This document shows positions 1-6,728 of a DNA stretch of 20,302 nucleotides, piece by piece (the stretch's first letter is position 1; each line of letters opens with the position of its first letter). Where the stretch lies: NCBI GenBank assembly GCA_964539235.1, contig CAZIIK010000009.1, positions 1 through 20,302 of the forward strand, in the 5' to 3' direction. A program made the translations under genes and the position numbers. This DNA comes from CAZIIK01 sp964539235. GTDB lineage: Bacteria; Pseudomonadota; Gammaproteobacteria; Francisellales; CACEW01. Below the pieces are notes generated by a model. It worked only from the letters and a program-made list of their open reading frames with translations. It made no database searches and had not been told where the DNA came from.

Positions 1-38
1 GATAGCTCAGCAGCCAAATTTCCTGTAACATTTTGCAT
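1..38 (-). CDS. Start of an unidentified gene (partial, runs off the left edge)
   Basis: On the minus strand an ATG at 38-36 opens a frame that stays open to the window edge (12 codons, beginning MQNVTGNLAAEL). It is preceded by a good Shine-Dalgarno sequence, AGGAG, at 52-48 with nine bases of spacing, which is the main reason to believe it. The gene would diverge from hsdR. Too little protein is visible to name a family; a transposase or an hsd-associated gene are both possible. Confidence 0.35.
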   Translation of the reverse strand, partial: MQNVTGNLAAEL

Positions 39-40
39 GT

Positions 41-98
41 GGCGTATCTCCTATTTTTGTTGACTTATTTTTGCTGAAAATAGACAACAGGATACGCC
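41..98. repeat. Inverted repeat upstream of hsdR
   Basis: GGCGTATC at 41-48 is matched by GATACGCC at 91-98, with further imperfect pairing inside (GTTGAC at 59-64 against GACAAC at 83-88). The left arm overlaps the ribosome binding site of the minus-strand partial gene. It could be an operator between two divergent genes, an RNA hairpin or the tip of a mobile element; the sequence alone does not decide. Confidence 0.4.
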
Positions 99-1198
99 GC
101 TTCACTCACACTGTCATACACCAGAAATTATCATAACTCGAGGTATTCACAATCTGCCCTTTACTACCTGAAAAACCATCTCGGCCAAAACCCAAGTTAT
201 AACCCTTACAATAAAAGTCGATAGGGCTTATCATGACCACCTTCAACTTCACCGAAAAACACCTCTCACAAATCCCAGCACTGCAACTGTTAATGCAAAT
301 CGGTTACACCTATCTGTCACCAGAACAGGCGCTACAAGAACGTGGTGGGCGCACAAGTAATGTGTTGCTTGAAAAGGTACTGTATGAACAGCTTAAAAAG
401 CTGAATCGTATTCAGTATAAAGGCAGTGATTATCATTTCTCTGAAGCCAATATCCAGGAAGCGATCCAGAAGTTGAAAAATATCAAATACGATGGGCTGC
501 AAAAGACCAACGAGGCGGTTTACGATTTGATAACGCTAGGCATATCGCTTGAACAAACGCTTGAGGGCAACTCCAGAAGTTTTGATCTGAATTATATTGA
601 TTGGCGTAATTGGCACAATAATGTCTTTCATGTGGTGCCCGAATTTGTTGTCGAGCGTAGTCGTTCGACTGAGACGATTCGCCCTGATATCGTTTTGTTT
701 GTTAACGGTATCCCGTTGTCAGTGATTGAATGTAAATCACCGAAAGAAGCAGTCGAACAGGCAGTATCTCAGATGGTTCGCAATCAAGGGGATGACTACG
801 CCCCTAAGCTATTTACTTATGTCCAACAGGTTTTAGGTGTTAACAAAAACGCAGCACGGTATGCCACGGCGGGTACAGCAAAAAAATTCTGGGGTGTGTG
901 GCGTTAGTTAGAAGATGACTTCGACAAGCTCAGTCATCGAATTAACAAGCCCCTAAGTGATGCCCAAACAACTCAATTGTTTACTGGAGAATTTGCTTCG
1001 GCAAGATGTTACTTCGATCAACTTGAATCAGCAGGTGAGCGTTTGCTGACAAAGCAAGATAAAGCGATTGTGAGTTTGTGCCTACCTGAGCGCTTATTAG
1101 AGTTAGCCTATCGTTTCACGTTGGTTGATGCTGGCATCAAAAAAATTGCCCGTTATCAGCAATTTTTTGTGGTTCGTTCGACTTTGCGGCGTATTAAA

Positions 1199-1327
1199 GC
1201 TAACACACAGGCAAGCAGGGTGCCGAGAAAAGGTGAAATGCGCGGCGTCAGTGAGCGAGCAACCGGAGTGTATGAATCAATACATGAGGATGGCGAACGA
1301 GGTGACAACAAAGTAGATCACTTTTCT
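1199..1327 (+). other. Extra ~129-bp segment inside hsdR, not HsdR-like
   Basis: HsdR homology stops after ...TLRRIK (ending 1198) and resumes at RRPGGIIWHTQGSGKS (from about 1328). In other HsdR proteins this linker is short. The 43 codons between are rich in R, E, G and V and look unlike a folded HsdR segment. The DNA holds a small perfect hairpin, TGTAT-GAATCA-ATACA, at 1269-1284. The segment keeps the reading frame. It may be a relic of an inserted element (a group II intron 5' fragment is one guess) or a lineage-specific loop. Confidence 0.4.
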
Positions 1328-3523
1328 CGGCGTCCTGGTGGTATTATTTGGCACACACAGGGTTCAGGCAAATCGTTAACCATGGTCATGTTATTGCGTA
1401 GTCTGGCGTTAGATAGTGAGATGACAAACCCGCGTATTATTTTAGTAACAGATCGGGATGATCTGGATAAGCAGTTAGGCAACACGTTTGCTGCATGTGG
1501 TTTAAGCAAAGAGTGTGCTACTTCCGGGCGCAACCTGGTCACACATCTTCGAAATAAAGTGGGTATTATCACAACACTCATCCATAAATTTGATAAAGGC
1601 TGGGCTGCAGAAAAGTTTGTGGATGACTCATCCAATATATTTGTGCTGGTCGATGAAAGCCATCGGACTAATTTCGGCCCACTGGCTGCTAGAATGCGGC
1701 AAATGTTACCGAATGCGTGTTACCTGGGGTTTACTGGTACACCTCTTTTGAAAAAAGAAAAAACAATTTTGCAAAGTTCGGCGGGCTTATCTAGCCCCAT
1801 TATTCGATTGCCCAAGCGGTTGAGGATAAAGCGGTGCTGCCGTTACTCTATGAAGGCCGCCATGTTGAAATGGAACAGAACCAAGCGGCCATTGATTTGT
1901 GGTTTGAGCGCCACACGTCTGGTTTAACACGCGAGCAACAGGCAGACCTTAAACGAAAATATGCACGGGCAGAAATGCTGAACAAGTCCGACCAGGTCAT
2001 TTATATGCGGGCTTTTGATATTAGTGAACACTATCGCGAAAACTGGCAAGGCACGGGTTTTAAAGCACAGCTCGTTGCACCTGGTAAAACAGCTGCACTT
2101 AAATACCATGAAGATTTAAAGGAAATCGGTATTGTCAGTTCTGAAGTCATCATTTCAGCTCCAGATGCCCGTGAGGGCCATGAAGAAGTCGACGATGGGC
2201 CGACTGATGCTGTACACAAATTCTGGGATAAAATGATGAAGCGTTATGGCTCAGAAGGCGAGTATACCAAACAGATTATCAATCAGTTTAAGTATGGTGG
2301 GGAGCCTGAGGTTTTGATTGTGGTTGATAAGTTGCTGACAGGCTTTGACGCACCACGTAATACGGTGCTTTATTTGTGCCGAACACTAAAAGAACATACG
2401 CTCTTGCAAGCTATTGCCAGGGTGAACCGCTTACATGAAGGCAAGGATTTTGGTTATATCGTCGACTATGCCAGCGTTTTGGGGGAGCTTGATAAAGCGC
2501 TGACAATGTATGATGCCCTTGCTGGGTTTGATGAAGCTGATTTGACAGGCGCATTGATGTCAATTAATAAAGAGGTGAAGCAACTACCTCAACGCTATTC
2601 TGACCTGTGGGATATTTTTCGCGGGGTTAAAAACAAGCAAGATATTGAAGCGTTTGAACGGTTATTAGCTGATGATGCGTTGCGCGAAGACTTTTATAAC
2701 TGCCTATCCAAATACAGTAGAACACTTAGCATCGCCTTATCCACTGAAAAATTTATCATGGAAACTGATGAGGCTACGCTCAACCGTTACAAACATGACT
2801 TAAAGCGCTTTCAGCATCTAAGAACCTCTGTAAAACAACGATATGCGGAAACCATTGAGTATCGTGATTATGAACCTAGGATCAAAAAGCTGCTGGATAC
2901 CCATATCCAAGCTAACGAAGTGGTACAACTGTACAAGCCCACTAACGTATTTGAGTCAAACTATTTGGTCGCCAATGAAGACTGGGCCGTATATGAAAGT
3001 CAATCTACTGCCGCGCAAGCTGATACGATAGCCCATGCGACGAAGAAAACGATTACCGAAAGAATGGATGAAGATCCGGCCTTTTATGAAAAATTTTCAA
3101 AATTGATCCAACAGGCCATTGATGATTTTAGGGCACAACGGCTTTCTGATCGAGATTATCTTGACCGAGTGAATGACATCAGAAACAAGGTGACTGCCAA
3201 ACAACATGATGATGTGCCTAAAGCCATTCGTGATAACGATGAGGCATGTGCTTATTATGGCATAGCTAACCACTGCCTTGAGCAATAAGATATTAAATCA
3301 AGTCGAGTGGGTGCGGCTGCAGCTGAAATCGCATTAGCGATACACCAGATTATCAATACGCACTGGAAAGTGGATTTTTGGTCAGATGAAGATGCGCAAA
3401 AGGCGGTAATCAATGATATTGATGACTATCTTCATGATGAGCTCAAAGCAAGGCTTAAGGTATCGCTGAGCCTTGAGCACATGGACGAAATTATCGGCAA
3501 AGCTATGAAAATCGCCAAAAGCC

Positions 3524-3528
3524 GGAGG
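3524..3528 (+). promoter_or_regulatory. Shine-Dalgarno for the metallopeptidase gene, inside the hsdR end
   Basis: GGAGG at 3524-3528 lies eight bases before the GTG at 3537-3539. That GTG overlaps the hsdR stop (TAG at 3535-3537, giving TAGTG). The strong site and overlap fix the otherwise uncertain GTG start and indicate translational coupling of the two genes. Confidence 0.7.
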
Positions 3529-3536
3529 CGAGCCTA

Positions 3537-4247
3537 GTGGAAAGCCTTGCCTGTAGCATTGAATACGGTCAATCGCAGATTGAATTTAAACTTTTATTGG
3601 TGAAGCGTAAAACAATGGAAATCGCTGTGCACCCAGATAAAAGCGTGGTGGTTAAATCACCACTAACTTCATCGTTTGAAGCAATTAACACACGAGTAAA
3701 AAAACGGGCGCGATGGATAAGGCGACAGATTGAATACTTTAGTCAGTTTGATCCGAGGAAACCTACCGGACAATATGTTGGTGGAGAGAGTCATCTTTAC
3801 CTTGGGCGTCAGTATAGGCTCAAAATTCAGCCATCAAGTCAAGAGTGTGTGTCGTTAAAAGGAGGTTTCTTCATTGTGGAATGTCAAAGTAGTACGCCGT
3901 CATATATCAAAAAACTGCTTGATGCTTGGTATCGAAAAAAAGCTGCGATTTACTTTTTCAAAATTTTTGACGACTGATGGGCGAGATTTAGTAAAGACAA
4001 TTTGACGAAACCTGCTTTAAAAATCCAAAAAATGAAAACACGATGGGGAAGTTTGTCAAAAAGCGGGCAATTGACATTGAATCTGTGTCTAATCCAAACC
4101 CCAGCTGTATGTATTGAATATGTCATTATGCATGAGATTTGTCATTTATTTCATCAGAATCATAGTGCAGCATTTTACCAGTTGCTCGACAGTGTGATGC
4201 CAGACTGGATAAAACGTAAACACAAATTAGAAATGACACTGATATAA
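3537..4247 (+). pseudogene. YgjP/DUF45-type zinc metallopeptidase, interrupted by one stop codon
   Basis: The N-terminal half (3537-3977) and C-terminal half (4002-4247) are in one frame, separated only by a TGA at 3975-3977. The continuous product has the YgjP/SprT-like (DUF45, M48-related) layout: a beta-rich N-terminal half, then KMKTRWGSLSKSGQLTLN and the zinc site HEICHLFHQNHS, where the two HExxH histidines and the later His would bind metal. Proteins of this family are often encoded next to type I restriction genes, and here the GTG start overlaps the hsdR stop behind a GGAGG. The catalytic part lies after the stop, so without readthrough the product is inactive. The role in type I systems is not established. 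The family call is firm; inactivation is inferred. Confidence 0.85.
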
Positions 4248-4568
4248 ACATTTGGCAAGCTTATTGACCAAAACTTCCGCGTAAATTTTGCGGGAATGTC
4301 TGTGATCATCATAGGCACATTATGACGCTACAGGCGGGACATCTGATTACATTCCTTCCAAGGCATTTGCATTCTCCTACAAATACCAAAAGTGTTACCT
4401 ATGTCTCCAGAATAAAGTGTTGTCTATCTCTAGGAATGATATTCATTAAAATTCTGTGTATTACGCTAAATTCTGTATTAGAAATCGGTTTGACCAACAT
4501 CTAGTTTGTGTGTATTTACGGGTTTTCCTGGCTCGAATAATCCTGCTGAAACAAATGCTACAAAAGGC
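4248..4568. other. Gene-poor spacer with apparent insertion-sequence debris
   Basis: No convincing gene lies between the metallopeptidase remnant and the rplM promoter. The stretch 4274-4316 contains a short imperfect inverted repeat (CCGC...GCGG around an A/T-rich centre) followed by GAATGTCTGTGATCATCAT. That recalls the repeated end sequences of IS21-like elements, from memory only. The tandem repeat at 4391-4440 adds to the impression of several old element ends. A 60-codon open frame at 4322-4504 has no support. Confidence 0.4.
4391..4440 (+). repeat. Two degenerate 25-bp tandem repeats, possible IS end
   Basis: AGTGTTACCTATGTCTCC begins at 4391 and AGTGTTGTCTATCTCT begins at 4416. They share AGTGTT, CTAT and TCTC blocks at the same positions. 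Tandem TGTTACCTATgTCTCC-type units are typical of the ends of some IS481/IS3-like elements as I remember them. No transposase remains nearby, so this would be an isolated relic. Confidence 0.4.
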
Positions 4569-4597
4569 TTGTAAGTTAAAATACCTTCTTGTATTAT
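4569..4597 (+). promoter_or_regulatory. Probable promoter of the rplM operon
   Basis: TTGTAA at 4569-4574 and TATTAT at 4592-4597 are separated by exactly 17 bp, giving 4/6 and 5/6 matches to the sigma-70 boxes. Transcription would start near 4604 and give a leader of about 27 nt. The leader contains the ribosome binding site AGAGGT at 4614-4619 before the ATG at 4631. Confidence 0.6.
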
Positions 4598-4630
4598 GCG
4601 TTGTCGCTCAGACAGAGGTATAAAAAATAG

Positions 4631-5080
4631 ATGAAAACTTTCAGCGCAAAAGCCGATGAAATCAAGCGTGATTGGTATGTTGTTGATGCCACTGACAAGG
4701 TGCTTGGTCGGTTAGCAACTGAGGTTGCTACGCATTTACGCGGCAAACATAAACCAGAGTATACACCGAATGTTGATACAGGTGATTTCGTGGTTGTTGT
4801 GAATGCCGATAAGATTCGTGTAACAGGTAATAAGCGTACGGATAAAATGTATCATCGCCATACGGGTTACATTGGCGGTCTTAAGTCTGCGAATTTCGAG
4901 CAGATGATGGAGAAATCTCCAGAAAAATTATTTGAATTAACTGTGAAAGGGATGTTGCCAAAAAACCCGTTGGGTCGTGCGATGTTTAAAAAGCTCAAAG
5001 TGTATGCGGGTGATGATCATCCTCATGAAGCGCAGCAACCTAAACAGATGACAAAACGAGTGGGTGGTTCAGATGTCTAA
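4631..5080 (+). CDS. rplM: 50S ribosomal protein L13
   Basis: L13 is an early-assembling protein of the large ribosomal subunit. The 149-residue product shows the family pattern throughout: MKTFSAKADEIKRDWYVVDA at the start, LGRLATEVATHLRGKHK, the YTPNVDTGDFVVVVNA block, then GMLPKNPLGRAMFKKLKVYAG and HPHEAQQP. It is a few residues longer than the usual ~142, ending in a short tail (KRVGGSDV) caused by reading into the start of rpsI. The ATG follows AGAGGT at 4614-4619. The stop at 5078-5080 overlaps the rpsI start, so the two are translationally coupled, as usual for this pair. Confidence 0.98.
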   Translation: MKTFSAKADEIKRDWYVVDATDKVLGRLATEVATHLRGKHKPEYTPNVDTGDFVVVVNADKIRVTGNKRTDKMYHRHTGYIGGLKSANFEQMMEKSPEKLFELTVKGMLPKNPLGRAMFKKLKVYAGDDHPHEAQQPKQMTKRVGGSDV

Positions 5081-5465
5081 CGATTATTTTCATGGCGTGG
5101 GTCGCCGTAAATCTTCTACAGCACGGGTTTTCCTAAAAGCTGGTAAAGGCGAGATTGTCGTGAATGGCCTGCCTTTAGAAAAATATTTTTCTCGTCGGAC
5201 TGCGACTATGGTCGTCAAACAACCTTTGGCGTTGGTCGAAATGTTAGAAAACTTCGACATTAAAGTGAATGTGAATGGCGGTGGTAGCACAGGTCAAGCG
5301 GGTGCGATTCGCCATGGAATTACACGGGCTTTAATGGCTTATGACGAAACATTGCGTGCACCTTTGCGTCAAGCAGGGTTCGTAACGCGTGATGCGCGTC
5401 GTGTGGAGCGTAAGAAAATTGGTTTACATAAATCCAGAAAACGTCCACAGTTCTCCAAACGTTAA
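5073..5465 (+). CDS. rpsI: 30S ribosomal protein S9
   Basis: S9 binds the head of the small subunit, and its C-terminal tail reaches the P-site tRNA. The 130-residue product begins MSNDYFHGVGRRKSSTARVF and has GKGEIVVNG, the glycine-rich GGGSTGQAGAIRHGI block and the invariant end GLHKSRKRPQFSKR. I chose ATG 5073 over the upstream in-frame GTG at 5064, because S9 proteins begin a few residues before the YxGxGRRK motif. The start overlaps the last codons of rplM by eight bases. A terminator hairpin follows about 30 bp downstream, closing the operon. Confidence 0.98.
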   Translation: MSNDYFHGVGRRKSSTARVFLKAGKGEIVVNGLPLEKYFSRRTATMVVKQPLALVEMLENFDIKVNVNGGGSTGQAGAIRHGITRALMAYDETLRAPLRQAGFVTRDARRVERKKIGLHKSRKRPQFSKR

Positions 5466-5494
5466 TATCTACTTTTTCGTATTGATTGGCTAAG

Positions 5495-5522
5495 GCTTTC
5501 TATTTAAATAGGAAGCTTTTTT
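5495..5522 (+). terminator. Rho-independent terminator after rpsI
   Basis: GCTTTCTATTT at 5495-5505 pairs with AAATAGGAAGC at 5506-5516, with a single G-T wobble pair and the central bases forming the loop. Six T follow at 5517-5522. It separates the ribosomal operon from sspA, though some readthrough into sspA is common in this arrangement. Confidence 0.8.
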
Positions 5523-5554
5523 ATTAGGTGGGGTTTCAAGGTAAGGAATGCGAT

Positions 5555-6199
5555 ATGAACACGTTGACGAATAAACGAACTGTTATGACGTTGTACATCA
5601 ATAAAATGTGCCCGTATTGTCATTGTGTGCGCATTGCTCTGGCAGAGAAAGGGGTTGTCGCTGAGTTGATTGAAATTGACCCGGAGAAACCTTCAGAAGA
5701 TTTGTTGGATCTCAATCCTTATGGCGCTTTGCCAACTTTGGTAGACCGTGACTTGGTTCTGTATGAAACCAATATTATTTTGGAATACCTGGAAGAGCGT
5801 TTTCCACACCCGCCTTTGATGCCGGTATACCCTGTGGCGCGCGGTCGTAATCGTCTGATGATGACCCGTGTTGATCGTGACTGGTATTCATTAGCTGATA
5901 AAATCCTGACTGCACCCAAAGCAGAAGCGGAAGCTGCCCGTACTGACTTGCGTGACAGTCTCTTATCCGTTGCGCCTGTTTTTGAGGATTCTCCTTGTTT
6001 CCTCAGCGAGGAGTTTACTTTGGTTGACTGTAGTTTGGCTGCATTGTTGTGGCGTCTGCCCATGTTTGGCATTGACCTGCCAGAGAAAGCAGGGCGTCCT
6101 ATTTTGAACTATGCGCAGCGTTTGTTTGATCGTTCGTCTTTTCAAGATAGTCTGACAGATGATGAGCGTGAAATTCGCGAAACGGTTGAAGAAGACTAA
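5555..6199 (+). CDS. sspA: Stringent starvation protein A (GST-fold RNA polymerase-associated protein), with a CPYC motif
   Basis: SspA has a glutathione-S-transferase fold and binds RNA polymerase in starvation and acid-stress responses. The 214-residue product has the thioredoxin-like N-terminal half (NKRTVMTLY, VRIALAEKG, DLNPYGALPTLVDRDLVLYE) and the signature RFPHPPLMPVYPVARGRNRL. The helical C-terminal half includes FTLVDCSLAALLWRLP. ATG 5555 has AAGGA about eight bases upstream and matches the usual N-terminus; an in-frame GTG at 5528 would add nine residues. Oddly, the position usually occupied by the degenerate IYSHQ-type sequence reads C19-P-Y-C22-H-C24, the classic glutaredoxin active-site motif. 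sspB follows five bases after the stop, so the two are cotranscribed. Confidence 0.95.
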   Translation: MNTLTNKRTVMTLYINKMCPYCHCVRIALAEKGVVAELIEIDPEKPSEDLLDLNPYGALPTLVDRDLVLYETNIILEYLEERFPHPPLMPVYPVARGRNRLMMTRVDRDWYSLADKILTAPKAEAEAARTDLRDSLLSVAPVFEDSPCFLSEEFTLVDCSLAALLWRLPMFGIDLPEKAGRPILNYAQRLFDRSSFQDSLTDDEREIRETVEED

Positions 6200-6204
6200 T
6201 CCTC

Positions 6205-6618
6205 ATGGCACGTTTGCGCGGCTATCTCCTTAAAGCAACCTATGAATGGTTGGCTGAATATGACATGACACCTTACGTTCTGATTGATGCAGATCATCCA
6301 GATGCTCAGGTGCCATCGCAATATATAGAAGATGGCAAAATTGTGTTGGACATCTCTGTCGGGGCTGTACAAAATTTAGAAATCACACCTGGTCATATTG
6401 CTTTTGAGGCAACTTTTTCAGGTCAATTGTGTTCTATATTTGCACCGGTAGATGCGGTATTAGCTATGTATTCCAGTCAGACCACGCAAGGGATTTATGC
6501 ACGTGAGACAGGTATTGGCATGCTGGTGAATGAGGGGCAATCAGAAGATGATTTAGACCCATCACCGCAGGATACGGTTGCGTCTTCATCTAAGCTCAAA
6601 TTGCGTTTGGTGAAGTAA
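6205..6618 (+). CDS. sspB: ClpXP protease specificity-enhancing factor SspB
   Basis: SspB binds ssrA-tagged and some other substrates and delivers them to the ClpXP protease in the cytoplasm. The 137-residue product has the compact N-terminal substrate-binding fold (RGYLLKATYEWLAEYDMTPY, HPDAQVPSQYIEDGKIVLDI, FEATFSGQ). An acidic flexible linker (EGQSEDDLDPSPQDT) follows, then the C-terminal ClpX-docking peptide LKLRLVK. This is a complete SspB, somewhat shorter than the E. coli protein because of a shorter linker. It lies five bases after sspA and shares its transcript. The fumarase promoter begins about 70 bp downstream. Confidence 0.96.
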   Translation: MARLRGYLLKATYEWLAEYDMTPYVLIDADHPDAQVPSQYIEDGKIVLDISVGAVQNLEITPGHIAFEATFSGQLCSIFAPVDAVLAMYSSQTTQGIYARETGIGMLVNEGQSEDDLDPSPQDTVASSSKLKLRLVK

Positions 6619-6687
6619 TATCTGCCCATGCAAAAATATCTAAAATATTGAGCGTTCGGCCTATGTTAGGACGGCGCAAACCCTTCG

Positions 6688-6696
6688 TGCTATGAT
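6688..6696 (+). promoter_or_regulatory. Extended -10 promoter of the fumarase gene
   Basis: TGC-TATGAT at 6688-6696 is an extended -10 element with no good -35 box. Transcription would start near 6703. That lies just before the ATG at 6708 but well before the ATG at 6729, which supports the second ATG as the true start. Confidence 0.5.
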
Positions 6697-6728
6697 ACGC
6701 CGCGATTATGTGCCAATGGGACTTTCTA

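Larger units (their letters stand above)
233..3537 (+). pseudogene. hsdR: Type I restriction-modification R subunit (HsdR), broken by several mutations
   Basis: HsdR is the ATP-dependent translocase and nuclease subunit of type I restriction enzymes. The parts are recognisable in order. The PD-(D/E)xK nuclease has D152 and E167-C-K169. Walker A is HTQGSGKS near 1350-1373, the DEAH-type box is VDESHR near 1650, motif III is GFTGTP near 1730, and motif VI is QAIARVNRLHEGKDFGY near 2406-2456. The C-terminal helical part is at 3307-3537. The lesions are an in-frame TAG at 905-907, loss of one A in the A-rich tract at 1751-1763 (frame 2 to frame 1), TAG at 1792-1794 and TAA at 3286-3288. The frame continues with homology after each. 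About 43 extra codons (1199-1327) precede Walker A. No hsdM or hsdS is present here. The family call is secure; loss of function is inferred from the lesions. Confidence 0.92.

Noticed and set aside
1318..1635. A 105-residue minus-strand frame inside hsdR
   Set aside because: It is the shadow of the helicase motor region, which has clear plus-strand motifs.
3307..3537. A separate 76-residue gene downstream of hsdR
   Set aside because: It is in the same frame as the preceding hsdR segment and matches the HsdR C-terminus, so it is the tail of the broken gene after the TAA at 3286.
233..4247. Reassigned stop codons (alternative genetic code) as the reason for the in-frame stops in hsdR and the peptidase gene
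   Set aside because: All three stop codons occur inside these genes, while the neighbouring core genes end normally with the same codons and have none inside. A true frameshift is also present, so decay is simpler.
4322..4504. A 60-residue open frame before rplM
   Set aside because: No ribosome binding site, no recognisable protein pattern, and it runs across the tandem-repeat debris.
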